From Prorocentrum cordatum (lineage: Eukaryota; Sar; Dinophyceae; Prorocentrales; Prorocentraceae), in assembly GCA_963575745.1 (NCBI GenBank), contig CAUYUJ010003425.1, positions 281,630-345,629 of the forward strand: a stretch of DNA of 64,000 bases, written 5' to 3'. This document shows, one piece after another, positions 1-12,808 of this stretch. Under the pieces are notes generated by a model that saw nothing but the letters and a program-made list of their open reading frames with translations, was not told where the DNA came from and did not search any database. Positions within the stretch are counted from its first letter, which is position 1, and each line of letters begins with the position of its first letter. Both the position numbers and the translations under genes were made by a program.

Positions 1-1880
1 TCGAAGTCCTTCGCTGCCCTGAAATAACATCATACAAGGGCACAGTGGTCCGGACAGGATCCGTGCCAAACACTATATTTTCAGACCGGTTGGATCCGCC
101 CCAAGCCCATCGCCTTCGCAGTGGATCCGCCCAACAAGCCCCGGATCCGCATAGGATCCGCAGCGGATCAGCGCCCGGATCCGACGCCCGCGACCTGCTG
201 CCGAACCCCCTTGTCCCCAGGCTGGCTGGGCCGACGGCCCCTGGCTTGGCTGGGCCGACAGTCTGAGACCTCCGTGCGATTTGAGACCTCGGGCCGAATC
301 CTCAAATCGTACAAACTTACCAGACTGTCTGCAAATTCGCTGAAATAGCGAATCGCGATGCCTGGAGCGCGGTTGCATTCGCACACAACGCCCGCCATGC
401 TCGAATTTGCAGCAAATCTTCGGGCGAGCGAGCGCAGCAGACAGTTCTGCAGCAGCGAAACCGGGCTCATGTCCCTCCGTCGCTAAGACGGCATCCGACA
501 CAGGGAGGACCGATTCTGGGTCGTCGACCCCCCCACCGGCGTCAAAACATGCGTTGACTGCCGCGGCGGCCCACTCGGCTGAATATTGTGATGATTGGCG
601 TTGCATGTCGGCGTCAGGCGTGCTGGGGGCCGACGGGATCCTGGTTGCGCAAACTCGATATTGGAAGCGCACTGCTGCTAGCCTCCCGCAGAGTTACAAT
701 CAAATCTCTTGAAGTGTCCTCGGTGAGCCCTTATAGCGGTGTGATGGCTGTAGAGCGAGGCAATAGGTGGCGGATTTGCTTATTTTAATAAGTGGCGGAT
801 CTGGAGGCCCTGGCGCAGGGCCCTGCGTAATTCCCAGGAACATGACGCCCCAGGGCGGCGGGTGGGTCGATCAAAATCGGCCGAGCACCTGAGCCCAAAT
901 GGCCACAGACGTCGGGAAACATATCAGGATGCATTTTCGCGTTAGTACGCGCGGGCGAATCCTCGGCGAGCCAATTGCGGCGCGACGGCGGTAGAGCGAC
1001 GCAGGAGGCGACGGAGATGCATCTTCTACAAAGTGGCGGATCCGGGGGCCCCGGCGCAGGACCCCGCCATTCCCAGGAACGCGATGCCTCCATTTCAACG
1101 GTGGGACTGGGGCACCAGGAGGGAGAGGGGCCCCAGGGCCCCCGCCAGACGCCGCGAGCGACGAAGGCCCATCCCCGCGATCGCGAGCCCTTCCCTCGGG
1201 GGCGCCCCCCCCTGGCCGCCCCGCGGTGGGGCCGCCCGCCCCGGGCGAGCGGCTGGTGCGTAGGAGAGGGCTGCCTCGGCCAGAGGAACCTCGCCCGGCG
1301 CCTCTCGATCTCCACGGCGCTGCCGTCTCCGCCCGCACTGCGCCGCGCGCTTGCAAAAAGGGCGGGCACGGCCTCGAATCAAGACTACGTCGGCCGCTGG
1401 ATCCAACGGTCGGGCCCCCCGCCCCGAGGGGCCGAGCGGGGCCCCGACGCCGCCGCGCCAGCCGCCATTCGGCCACGCCGTCGACGTTGTCCGAGACGTC
1501 CTCCAGCAGAGCTGTCTGTCACCGCGGCGCTAGCCGCGCGCGTCGTCCGCGGTGCCTGCGGCCGCCTCTCTTGCGGCGGCTGACCGCTCCGCGGCAGCTG
1601 CCCTCTCCTCGACGATCGCGTCGAAGAGCTCCCTGGAAGCGCGAGCCATCTCGTCGAGCACGCGCCGCTTCAGGTCCGCGGCCGCCGCGTGGGTCCTGAG
1701 GGATTTGTCGAAGTCCGACGTCTTCACGTTTCCGGCGTCGTCTGCCCCCTGGCTCTCCCCGCGCGGGCGCCAATCCAGGCTCGGCGCCATCTCGCGCGAT
1801 CTCAGCTCCTCCGCGAGCTCGATGAGGAGAACTGTGCGCGGCCATTTGGTCGACGTAGCTCCGGGCACCGCGCGGGCGCC
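1..1880. other. GC-rich flank without a supportable gene
   Basis: Several frames are open, but they are GC-driven and none resembles a family I know. From about 1160 to 1500 the sequence is extremely GC-rich and contains the motif family gccccgag..cgaatgg..gccccgacgcc, which recurs near 25930, 39380 and 47370, so this part is probably a dispersed repeat. Confidence 0.4.
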
Positions 1881-1884
1881 CCCC

Positions 1885-2415
1885 CCGGTTGTCCGTCGAA
1901 CCCGCCATCTCGAAGTTCGCCCTCTGGCGGAGCCTCCGGGGCCTCGAGAATAACTTCGAGAGCTGGATCGCGCTGGGGGGCCCCAGTGCCGCGGTGTAGG
2001 CGGCGCAATCGCAGTGGAGACCGATCCAATCCAGCCGAGGCCTCTCCGCGTTTCGGCCCTCTGCGTCGGAAAGCCGAAAACGCCGAGGAGGATGGCCATG
2101 AAGAGGGCGGCAAGTCTCCCCCGGCGGCCTGCGCCGAGCGCATCCAGGTCGTCGGCGCAGGCGAGCTGTTCCACTGACCAATCGCTGCCAAGCAGGCAGA
2201 AGATCTCCCGCAGCACGGCGCGGAACAGTCTGGCCCACCATGCACTCCGCGGCGGTGGAGATGCCGACGGCGCCGACGGTGTTGCAATAGATTTCGCCCT
2301 CGAACTCGCAGGCCAGCATGCCCCGCCCGTCCTCGCGGATCTCGATGAGCCGACGCGCGCCCTCGACGCCAGTGGCGAGCAAAAGTGTGAGCTCATGCCG
2401 GCCCCTGAGTAGCTC
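1885..2415 (-). pseudogene. Decayed reverse transcriptase fragment
   Basis: Read on the minus strand and switching between two frames, this stretch gives the order of a retroelement reverse transcriptase. It has a segment with REDGRGMLACEFEGEIYCNT, then LACADDLDALGAG, where ADD stands at the position of the catalytic (F/Y)xDD, then a leucine-rich helix, then RRGLDWIGLHCD, which resembles the WxG segment after the palm domain. Frame changes lie near 2230 and 2030. No other retroelement domain was found beside it, so it is a dead fragment. The element class is uncertain. Confidence 0.5.
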
Positions 2416-2419
2416 AAGA

Positions 2420-3289
2420 AATTTAATCCTTCCCCGCGTGCCTCAGCATCCTCTGGCGGCTCCTGCGTCGGGTCCGCTTGCTCGCAGCAGACTCGCGCGC
2501 GCCGTCGCGTACGAGTCGCTACTTGCCGCTCGCGCTCTCCAGTGCCGCCAGCGCTGCTATGGCGCGTTTGCCGTTGCAGAGTGGACATGTTTGATCGCCC
2601 TGCCTGATTTCACCTCGCCCGCCAGGTGCTCTCAAAACCAATCGGCTGCTTCTGGGGCGGAACGGTCGGCTGCTTCCTGGTCGAGGCGCCACTTCGCGAA
2701 CTCTTCGAAGAGCGTTTTCTGCCGGGGCATCTCTTACCAGATGCCCGCAGCGGCCCCCGTTCCCAGTTCATGCATCAGGCCCGTTTCCGAACCCCCCGCT
2801 TCGAGTAGCTCAGTCCCACAGCCAGCCCTCGAGGACCCCTCTGGCTGCCTTGATCGCATGCCTCCTCCTTCACAAGGTCGGGCGGCTCACTCGGGTCGCC
2901 CCAGTCGGGCGCTCCCTCGCCGGCAGCTCGTCCCGTCGGGGATGGCGGCACTGGCCGCGCGCGCGCCGTTCGCGTCGAACTGAATGCCCCCGCCGTGGAG
3001 CCGCTGGTCGGTGGCCAACCCCAGGCAACGACCGATGACGCGCGTTGGCTTCGGGCGCGGCGCGCCGAAGCTGCTCTGGCGGAGGGCTGCGGCGCGCGCG
3101 CCGTCGAGGTCGAAGAGCTCGCTCACCGCCGGCAGCTGCCGCGCACTGGCGGGGCGCTGCCCGCGAAGGGCGCCTGTTTGGATGGCGCCGAAGTCCCCGG
3201 GCTGCTCCAAGAGGCCAGCTGCCCGCCGCCGCTCGTCAGCTGGGCCTGCGGCGCGCGGAAGGCGACGTCGTCTAGCTGCCTGGGCGGCA
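2420..3289. other. No gene recognised
   Basis: GC-rich sequence with open frames on both strands but no motif, domain or credible splice structure that I can support. Confidence 0.3.
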
Positions 3290-3415
3290 TGGGTGCTTTT
3301 CGCTGGGGTCGGCTTCCACCGGGCTTCGTTTCGCCGGGCTTCGTTTCGCCGGGCTTGCTTTCGCTGGGGTTGGCTTTCGCCAGGGGTGGCTTTCGCCGGG
3401 GGTTGGCTTTCGCTG
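3290..3415 (+). repeat. GGCTTTCGCC-type tandem repeat, left part
   Basis: Short tandem copies of a GG(G/C)TTGGCTTTCGCC-like unit. The same array resumes at 21591 in the same orientation, so the array has been split by the element at 3416-21590. Confidence 0.85.
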
Positions 3416-3447
3416 CCCAGAGGATTGGCAGATCGCCATCTAAGATC
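3416..3447 (+). repeat. E2 left terminal inverted repeat
   Basis: Pairs with 21559-21590. The mismatches are at positions 9, 11, 12 and 25 of the 32 aligned bases. AT-rich subterminal sequence follows. Confidence 0.88.
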
Positions 3448-4019
3448 GGGACAAATCAAGATCTCTATCATAATTCCGTTTTCTCGTTTTTTCTTGGATT
3501 TTCACAGAATATTGATATGTGTGCGCATTTTGGCGTTACGGCGTTTGGTCGCGCTCCCAAAGAGATCTTTGCACGTTTCCGCGTATGTTTCGTCATGCGG
3601 CGAGCGAAAATAAAGACATTGTTGGTTTTCGTGCGCGCGCCGTGACATTGAGACTACGTTTGCAATCATAGCAACTGAGACGGCACAATATGTTTTGCAT
3701 TGGTTGCTGCAACGCGCGTTGCAAGTGTTCTGCCCACAGGGTCGGCGGTAGATGTCGCAAGACCGTCACATCAGAAACAACATGTAACATCGATATTAGG
3801 GATTTGCAAGTGTCGATCGACGTTTTTCCTGCTGCTGAGATGCTGCCGACTTGGTTTCTCGATCGTCGCCTCTGCGCGTGCACGCGCACCGCCGTCGACC
3901 GCCGCATGCAACTAGGGCAGACTTGCCATAGCATCCCCTGTCTCCTCTTTCTGGATTCCCGTCCTTCTCCGCCTCCTTCTCCCTAGCCTCTCGTTCCAGC
4001 CCGTCGACCCTACCATCTA

Positions 4020-4037
4020 TCCCTCTACCCATCTCTT

Positions 4038-4077
<40 letters not shown>

Positions 4078-4085
4078 CCTCTCTG
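4020..4085 (+). repeat. (CT)n microsatellite
   Basis: Nearly pure CT dinucleotide tract inside E2. CT- or GA-rich tracts also occur at 11500-11610, 18130-18270 and 18490-18530. Confidence 0.9.
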
Positions 4086-4485
4086 TTGTGAGTTCCCTCT
4101 CACTCCATCTCTCTCGAGCCGCCTCGCTCCGCGGATGCATTTGCTTCTCCCAACCGCCCACCCACCCCTTTACTCCTCCCACTCTCTCTTCGCATCCCTT
4201 CCTGCCCCTCTCCCTGTCCATCTTCTTACGCTCATCCTCCATCCTCTCCAGGCATACTCCGCCCTCCCATTTCCCCTCATTCTCCCCTTCACCCTCCCCG
4301 TCCCAGTATTGACCTCTTCGTCTATGCCGCGCTGCGTGCATCATCCACGGGCGAGTGCGAAGGGGCGCAAGCCCAAACACCGAGGAACGCACGTGAACAC
4401 CAATGCGCACAGTCACGGGCTGGTCCATTGAAATTCAGAGCGCGAGCGCTACGCCTGCATGTGATCACGCAGCAGTTGTAAGCGT

Positions 4486-4562
4486 TTGTTTTTTATATGG
4501 TTTTATGTGGGTTTTATGTGGGTGTTATGCGGTTTTATGTGGTGTTATGTGGTCGTGCGTGG
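4486..4562 (+). repeat. E2 11-bp array, (GGTTTTATGTG)n
   Basis: Several imperfect copies of an 11-bp unit GG(G)TTTTATGTG. The same unit recurs at 12426-12580 and, on the other strand, at 20055-20135. All three are inside E2 and none overlaps an exon. Confidence 0.8.
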
Positions 4563-5005
4563 CCCCAGGTGCTTGTGTGCAGGCGCTCTAGGAGTCAATG
4601 TGGCAGACGACGTTGGTGATCATGAGGTGTTGGCACTTTGTCCACGCGCATTCCTCGGTGTCTACTCGTATGCGCGTGATGCAGCGCGGGTCAAAGAACG
4701 CAGCACGAGTTCAAATTGCAGCAGCGTCTTACTTGCGATGGCTTAGAAGCGTGGCATTGGGATGTGACGGGAGAAGGGGAGGGAGGAGTTAAGGGGACGG
4801 TGGAAGGGTTAGGAGAGGACGGGAGGGGCCGAGAGGAGTTGGAATAGAAAGCAACCAATAATACACCATCGTGGGGTTCACGAGGAGAAGGCGGGAGTAG
4901 AGGCGAGAGATTGACAGGGAGGGGTAAGAAACAGAAACGGACGGCATGCCATCGTTCACTCCTTCTCCTCCTCCCACTACCCATGCCATCCAATACCATG
5001 AGACA

Positions 5006-7436
5006 TCACTTGTGCATCACTAAACTTGCGACAGCCTCGCAAAACTCAACAGGGTAGGCAGCGCTGCGCTTCTGAAGCGCCTTGTCCCCTGTGATCCACC
5101 CGCGCCCGAGCCACCCGTTGCCCGAGCGACACACTTCGCTCTTCGTCAGACGCACACCTTTCTGATTATTGGCAGCCTGGCGCTGTCGTGCAACCTTAGC
5201 AGTCGCGCGCAGCGCTTTGGGGTTGTGAAACGTGGTGTACAGCTTTGTCGGCTTGAAAAAGGGGCCGCCGAAACCAGCCATGAATGTATTGACACATGAA
5301 GCAGAGATCACATCTAGAGCATCAGCCATGCACTGGAACTTATAGAGAGACGAGCTCCGCGGCTGCTCAATTAGCATGAAGCACATCCTGCAGTGCGCAA
5401 GGAACATCAAGAACGACCTCAGACGTCTGATAGACAACAACATAGTTTGCAAACGCGACCTGTCAAACCGAGAAACTCATCACCAAATTGAGCCATGTAC
5501 GGCTTAGATTCGTTAGCCGACCCACCAACACTGCTCACAACGACCGTGCACCCCCCCCATCACAAACGTATTGCATTGCAGTGTAATGTCTAGATTTGCG
5601 CCCCAGTTCTTTGATGTTGCATCGGGTTGCATTGCGTTGCGACCCATGGGTTTGCGGTTGCATTCATGTGTTGCATAATTCCTCAGCGTCACATCTCTGC
5701 CCTTTCCCTTCCCCTACTATCGTTGTCGCCCTCGCCATCCCTCCCCTCCCCGTGGTCTCCCAGCTTGTGCGGCACGGTGCGGCACGGCACACTCGCGCGT
5801 TGTGCACGCCATGGCATGTCATTGCACGGTTACGTTCTTTCCATTCTCGAAACCACGCACGGCACGGCATTACAATGCAAGCCTCTGTATCTCCATAACC
5901 AGTCACGACCCCATGCGCACTTACGACACGGGAGAGTTCACATGAGCCCACACGTACAACAATACGGAAGACAATGTGGGAGATTCAACGGGAAACCATA
6001 TGGGACGGGTGACCAGGCGGGTGACCAGACAGGGGACCAGATAGGGAGATCAGAAGGAAAGGAAGGGGCATTGGTGTGGTACACAGAACGTTAAGTAGGA
6101 GCACAAGGGCATACGCAATATATTATTGAGTTGGTGCTCGTATACGTGTCTACGCGTATGTATACGTACATGTGTCTGCGGAGTATATTGCCAATTGCAA
6201 ACCGTGGTCTACACACCCATATATATATACACACCAGGGGTTGACATGCCCAGCGAGCATGAGCAACGTGGAGAGATTAACACAGTTGGCCTGCATTGTC
6301 GATCTACATTTATGTGAGCACACAGCGTGATGTATATACATGTGTATTCGCAGAGCGAACGAGAGGGAGAGAGTCCGAGGTGAAGCAAGACAACGGGCTT
6401 GCGGTAGTATCACAAAACATGGCAATGATACATTTGACGGTGATAAGGGTGGAGACATGGTATAACAATGTGCGAGGTTGACGGTTAAGGTAGACAGGGT
6501 CCCATTAGCAGGTTGTTAGGGACTCGGGGCATCGGATGTGTTATGTCCAGGGTTCGCCAGTCGATCGTCGTTATCTCGTTAGTTCGATCGGCGTCATCAG
6601 GCTAGAATGGGTTAGGCCCCAGACGTAAGCAGAGCACAGAAGTTAGCTTCGCGAACATCTTGCCGACTCACATCTCCATAAAGATAGTCGGATGTCCTCT
6701 TGGTGTGGCTCCGCGTCATGTTGCCCCAAGTGGCGCAGCAGTTCCCAAGCATAAGACAACCGCAATGTTTGATCTGGAGTGTGGAGTAGACGGCCCGCAG
6801 CGCACCAGGAAGTTCACATGCGTCTTCTGCGGCATCATCACGTCTGGGAGCTTCCGTTTGAGTCAAACTAGTTTGTTAAACATACAAGTGTGTAGCTATA
6901 TAGTTCCACACACATGGTCCCCCAACGCGTGATGTGACGCCGTGTCGTGCCGTGCAGTGCGGTTGTTTGCACACCTCAAATCGTGATCCATGCTATGTTG
7001 CGCAATGCCGTTATGCTGTGCCGTGAAGCGGCTTGCCGCGCAGCGGTGCCGCCCCCCCCCCCCAAACGGCGCATTGAACCATGCGGTCCAGAACGGAGCT
7101 CAGACGAACACGAATGACGCTTTCCGAGGGTCGTGTCGCTGCATCTCGCTCACCATTCGCATCGGTTGCGTCTCAAACGTAGTTCGTTCACCTCCCTCTG
7201 GCCCTTCATGGTCCTCCCCCGACCCTGCAATGCAGCGAAAGCGCAGTGTCCTGTCGAACGTTCTAGCGACGCCTCCTTTTTCTCTGACCAGCTCCGAGGT
7301 CTGCCCCTCCCCCGAGAACATGTCGAATAGGTCCAGGGTACGGGGGATCTCCACCTCCCCCAGCCACTTCATCGCCGCCCCCGTCAGGAGGGTCATCATC
7401 TCCTCATGCGCGCGCATCATTGGTTTCAAACTCAGC
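5006..7436 (-). CDS. M2: methyltransferase-like protein, at least 3 exons
   Basis: Three coding blocks follow one another on the minus strand. Exon a (7436 to about 7200) encodes LDLFDMFSGEGQTSEL then ARTFD, resembling the SAM-binding motif I of cytosine-5 methyltransferases (DLFxGxGG). Exon b (6826 to about 6617, after a GCCGCAG acceptor) encodes HCGCLMLGNCCATWGNMTR, at the position of the Pro-Cys catalytic region. Exon c (about 5427-5006, stop at 5006) encodes FMLIEQPRSSSLY and FMAGFGGPFFKPTKLY, then AYPVEFCEA; EQP sits where ENV stands in motif VI. I know this as a dinoflagellate-expanded family. Catalytic activity is not shown and the Pro-Cys dipeptide is not intact. Exon edges are approximate. 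E1 carries a relative, M1. Confidence 0.66.
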
Positions 7437-7444
7437 TCGCGCAA

Positions 7445-8330
7445 AGGTATGGGTGACGGGGGATGGGAGGAAGGGAGGGTGGGAGCGGAGAGGGGGGATC
7501 AAGTGTGGCATGGTGCGGGGAGGGCGAGGGGAGGGAGGTGGGAATCGGTGGGTTGGAACGGTTTGGTTTGCGCTGATACGGGGGGAGGGGGATTGCAGGG
7601 TGGTGGAGGAGGTGGAAGAGGAGGAGCAGGAGGAGGAGTGACCCGACGGGAGAGAGGAGATGCGGGGGTGCGGGGGGGGGGGGGAATGTGGATACGAGGA
7701 GGTAGGAGAAGGAGCAGGCACGCTATCCCGAAGTAGGATACCGCCCTTGAAGTAACATCGCCACCGCGCCGAAAGCACGGTGGCGGTGTTACTCGCCAAC
7801 GTCACCCCGTGGCGGGTTCTGCCCATATTGAGAAGGTGGACGTGGAGGTGACAGGGGGAATTGCTTGAGGGCAGTTGGCACCGATAGGAACTAGCACGAA
7901 GCAGAACACCATGAAGGAACTCCATGCACACCCCTGTGTATATGGGTTCGACGCGCTACTAGGAGTGTAGCAGTAAGCGCACGCATATGACGCCCCCTAA
8001 GGCGAGTCGCATGACTCCTATGTATACGCATATATATACACATATGCTTTATATACATAAACATTCCGAAACCAAGTTATATACATACACATACGTACCG
8101 ACCGCCAGGTAGTGGCGACACAAACAAGCATGCTTTACGACCAGCAACTTGCGTCCGCACAGGCGCATTGCACTCACGAATGGCAACCATCTCGCACCAC
8201 TGCGCATACTGGACACATTTATATATATATATGGACAAAACGACCATCACACCATGGACGCGCCTTGAGCACGTAGGAACAACGAGCTGGTCTACAATGT
8301 CCCTCTCTGCCCCCGCTCGGCCACCATCAA
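7445..8330. other. E2 spacer between Z2 and M2
   Basis: Contains a G-rich and C-rich stretch (7440-7690) and short TATATA runs near 8030 and 8220. A minus-strand open segment around 7930-7740 could be an additional 5' exon of M2, but no motif supports it. Confidence 0.3.
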
Positions 8331-8371
8331 ACATTCACGGATGACAACACAATGAACAATTGATGACCACA

Positions 8372-11300
8372 TCATAACGGGATCGTGACAACAGTGTTGG
8401 GCCCGTCCTCCATGTTCGATGCCGTCATCTTCCACTTCGCCTGGTTCGGCTCGATCTCTTCCGCCATGCGGCGGATCCATTTGGGCACAGCCATTGTCGG
8501 GAGACGCAAACAGGTGGATGTTTGTCTTGAGTCGGCCCATGATGGCGAAACAACCGTAGACTGTTCTATGAACTGTAGCACCATGACTGCTCTCAGCTGA
8601 TACTCTCAGGGCTAGATTTAGCCCCTCGTCGACAAACGTGTCATACGCTTTAGGGTTGCCTAGATCCCAGCTCCTGTTGGAATGCACCCGAAGCCACCCT
8701 CCAGGGGCCAAATCAACTATACTTGAGCGGTTGTTTCAGGAAGGCAGGCAGTTCGATGTCGACACAAGATGGATGATCGAGATCGCAGTGCCCCATTCCG
8801 TTAGTTAAACACCGTTCATGTTCAATCGGATTTGGCACCCATACCTCCTCCTTCCATCTTCGCTACGATTCCCGTCAGAGAACAATTCGTATCTCCTACA
8901 TACATCCACCCCCTCGCACCCCTCCCACATCAGCCAATCCCCCAATCCCCGTTTGAAGCCCTCTCCTGCTTGTCAAGTGACCAAACAAGTGAAATTTGGG
9001 CGTGGGCTTGACGGAGGCCTGATCACAGCAAATGAGAAATCTATTGCAGCTGTCCAGCAGGCGCTGGTACTGATCCACTGTGAGTCTCACTGAAGACTTG
9101 CGACAAGTTCCTAACCAGTCCGACAGGCTTTCCCCAGCTGCCAGCAACGGCCGATGATGCTCCACCCCTGCCCGATACTCTCGTAATCGGTCGATCGCAA
9201 ACTCAAGCATGATGCCTGCTTCTGCAGCCTTCAGTTTTATTGACCGTCCCGGATGACACGCGTTGCTTGTCTCCCCGCCCAGCATCTTCCACGTCAGCAA
9301 TTGCACGCGCCTGTCGTGAGGCACCTGCGCCCTAATGAAAAACGAAAACATGTCTGATTCTAGCCTTTGGATCGCTGCTGAAGGGGCGACACCCCAAGGA
9401 TTCGAAGCAAGAATCCGAAGCAAAGCCGCCGCCACCCATCGAAGAACGACTCCAAGGTACACAGTGTGGAGAGAATCTACTGCGAGAGTCCTCGCAGGAG
9501 ATGTGCACAGGTTCGGGCTGAAGAGCGGACTGCGGTGATTGCATTCATCGGTCCCCCTTCCGTATTGATCGACATGCCGTCTCCAGAATTTTGCCCGAAA
9601 CGGCGTCACGAGTGAAGCGAACTCTTTCGGCACGAGAAGGCTGCCCGCAGGCTCCAGCCGATCCCCCTCCAACAACCCGAGGGCTGGAAACGATCTCTTG
9701 AGAATCCTGCCTCTACCCGCCTTGCATTTGACCAGCAATTGGGCGAGAGAGTCTCGCAAAAAGTCACTGCCAATATCTACTGTAATCTCGCATGAAACGC
9801 AAGCGTCCTCATAGCTACCCTCCTGCCGATCTGCCATCAAGAGTCCTGTGTTATGCACGCACCCTGGGATTAAAAGATGCATCGAATCGTTTGGCGTCGG
9901 GCAGATCGGGCAGCAATGGTAGTGGTTGTTCCACGTTGGTAGCCCTAGAGAGGTCGCGTACTCCGCCCAATCCCCTTTGATATACATAATCATGCACTTC
10001 ACCCCTAAATGCCCCCCTTCATCATCTGGCTTATCATTCAGAGGCCACGGGCTGCCATCGTGCATTGCGTTGGGAACCTTACCTTCCACGAGCGCCGACA
10101 ACTGCCACGCTGTCACTTGCATGAGGGAGTGGACCGTGCAGTATCCAGAACACCCACAATCGCAAAACGTGCCCTTTTTCATGATTCCCAGCAAGTGACG
10201 CCTGTGGGTCAACAAGTTAACGACGCTGACCCCGAGGATACTGAACGCTAACCCCTGGGGATAGTGGGCCACGAGGCGTGCGATGGGGCAAGTTCCAACG
10301 CTACTGATTTTACAACTCTTGGTGCCCTCACGGGGCGAAGTCAAATCCGATTACCACTTTGCTCCACCCCCACTCACCACCAACATTATACGCTACCACC
10401 AACGGCTCAAACGAAGCCGTCGCCAACGCTATTTCCGTCGCAACCGCAGCCCGACGTCACATCGAAGGGACCACGTACACCGCAGTTGAACGCACCCAGC
10501 CACCAAAGCAGCTGACGCTTTCCAAACTCCCTCCTCTCGCCCCCCCATAATATACACCATCTGTCGTTTCGTGTTTTGTGTAGGCATGCACTCGGATATG
10601 GACAAGCACTTAGTCGTACAAATACACATGTGGATACGCAACCAATCGTGCACATACACGCGCAATTGCGCAATCCAGCGTGTCCTGGGGAGTCGGGTTG
10701 GCGTGAGCCTGAACATCGGTTCTCCCCGCTGCCTGCCCAGCGTACCTTACCCCATCCATGTAAACTGCCAGAGGTAAAGGCAACGGCCCCCCACGTGACA
10801 TTGATTCTTGGACTATGGGGTTCTGGAGATATGAAGGCAAACTCAAAATTGAATCAAAGTCGTCCTCCCGCCCCTCCTCAAGCATATCTCGCACGTACGG
10901 GTCAGCTTTGACCTCGTCAGCGATGGTGCGAAAGACTTGTCTAAACGGCACCCGTTGGGAACTGATGTGCGCTTGCTTCCTGATCCGCATAGGCATGTCA
11001 GCGTAGTAGTACGGCCCACTCGATGGCAGTCGTCGGTCGAGATGAGATTTGTAACTTCCAGATGGCTTTCCAGGCGGGCTCGCATATTTACCCCAATCAG
11101 CACCTGGGACGTCGCATACTGACATATAATGGCACAGTATGCAGAAGTCTTGGGCGCTCATTCTTTTCGATGACCCGTAAATTGCTAATAGTGTGTCCAG
11201 CGCCCTCGAACCAGCTTTTCGTTTCTCTGCGGCATTCGGGATCTTTATGAATGTTCGGTTTCGGATGTTGTGTCTGCTTTGGCGTGAACCCCCCATGACC

Positions 11301-11398
11301 TCGATCAGGAAAAGGCTGCGCGCGAAGCGTGCAATATCACGATTCATACATTCGGGTGGGCAGCTCGAGTATGTACATTGAGGTCGCCAGCGTGGCAC
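8372..11398 (-). CDS. Z2: transposase-like protein of E2, 3 exons
   Basis: Exon 1 (about 11398-10709) ends MDGVRYAGQAAGRTDVQ. The intron opens GC and ends AG, and exon 2 (10254-8966) continues in phase. Exon 2 holds CDCGCSGYCT, then YIKGDW with a CCPIC pair 26 residues later, VDSLHTVYLGV, and KLKAAEAGIML. The intron after PKFHLFGHLTS opens GA and ends AG, and exon 3 (from 8673) gives GNPKAYDTFVDEGLN. The Asp of KGDW, DxxH and a late acidic residue fit an RNase H-fold (DDE-type) transposase with the CxxC insertion and DxxH signature of CMC-like families; this is inference. In exon 3 the best reading changes frame near 8500, by a short intron or a frameshift, and ends at 8372. Further 5' exons may exist. 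Confidence 0.75.
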
Positions 11399-11399
11399 A

Positions 11400-12425
11400 G
11401 AGCAGAGAGGATCGACATGGCAAGAGACAGGGACTCATAGCCAGGGATTACACGTCTGTGTCTATACATTTGCATCTGTGTACACATACACAGACAGGGC
11501 GAGAGAGAGAGAGAGAGGAATCGAGGGAGGGATAATGAGAGTGCGATACCAAAAGACAAGTATGGAGCGAGAGAGAGAGAGAGAGAGCAAGCATACGACA
11601 CACCTCTCTCTCTATGTATGTCTGTTCATGTACATATATACATATATACATGCACACTACACATCACACCGCATGCTGACATTCGAATACGAAACGCGAC
11701 CACAACAAGAAAGACCGATCATAATCGTACCTGATGTGCACAATGATCAAACTGATCGCGCAGCGTAGCTTTGTGAGCACATGTCAGACACCCCCGCTGG
11801 ACGGGGAGATCAGGGCAAGAGACAGAGCCGCTGCCTCTCCCGAGGGCGACCAAACGAAAATCTTGCGCGGACAAACGTGGCTGCGCGCCAAGGATCTGGC
11901 ACTTGATGCGCCCACCTCTCTGCAGATCACCTTTCCCGAAGAGTGTGCTGGTAGTTTTGCGGTGTGGCATCGTTCGATCAGGCTTCCTAGGTTCAACATT
12001 GTAACGCATGCTTTATGTTGTCCTGAAACCAGAACTGCGCGCATCCAAAAACAATGTTTGTTTGGGCCGTGCTACCTGCACGCCCCCTCCAATTCGGGAA
12101 AGATCCGAGCTGCGGATGCTTTGCGTCTGGCTGCCATGCTCGCCTCCTTTCTTCAGAAAGGTGGCGCCTTGCGCTCGCAGGCGAACGTCCCCAGGTATCC
12201 CGCGCTGTCGCAGAGATGCCAAGTCCACCAGCGAGGTTCAGCCCGCTACTGCAACAGACGCATCACTTGAAAGAATGCCAGAGAGGTGGCGCACAAAACT
12301 CGGAACTCGGTCGAATCCAATTGGCACGGCGTACTTCACCCATTAAATTTGGCCCGGGACCGGCAAACACTGACCGGGGACCGGCAACGCATCAAAAAAT
12401 CTGGATTTTTCCCGGTAAACGGGAA
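11400..12425. other. E2 spacer between Y2 and Z2
   Basis: GA microsatellites at 11495-11600 are followed by mixed-composition sequence. Open frames on both strands at 11720-12350 are possible 5' exons of Z2, but they show no shared motif with Z1 and I do not call them. Confidence 0.3.
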
Positions 12426-12580
12426 AATGTACTTTTATGCGGGTTTATGCGGGTTTTATGCGGGTTTTATGCGGGTTTTATGCGGTGAGCTTTTAGTGTG
12501 TTTTTACAAGTAAAAATCAACGTTTATACGAGTTTATATGGGTTTTATGTGGCTTTTATGCGGGTTTTATTTTTCTGATT
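12426..12580 (+). repeat. E2 11-bp array with palindromic core
   Basis: Copies of GGGTTTTATGC surround a core at 12498-12521 that reads GTGTTTTTACAAGTAAAAAT and then CAAC. The core differs by one substitution and one base of length from the core at 32278-32300 in E1. The array lies between the 3' end of Y2 and the 5' side of Z2. Confidence 0.8.
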
Positions 12581-12808
12581 TTTTTCTGATTCGTTTCAGA
12601 AAATGTAGAGATTTTGCCGTTTTGCCTTGGTTTCTTCCAAAATCCGTCAAACAAGCCAATCGCGTGAGTGAAAACCAGTGGAAGCGTCGTGCGCGACCGA
12701 GGTCCTTGACATAAACCGAGTGTGCTTTGCAAAAGCAGCTGATGATGGCAGCGCACACGGTCACGTCGCGGGCTTTCGGTCGCGCAAGGCGCATCCATTC
12801 GTGATCAA

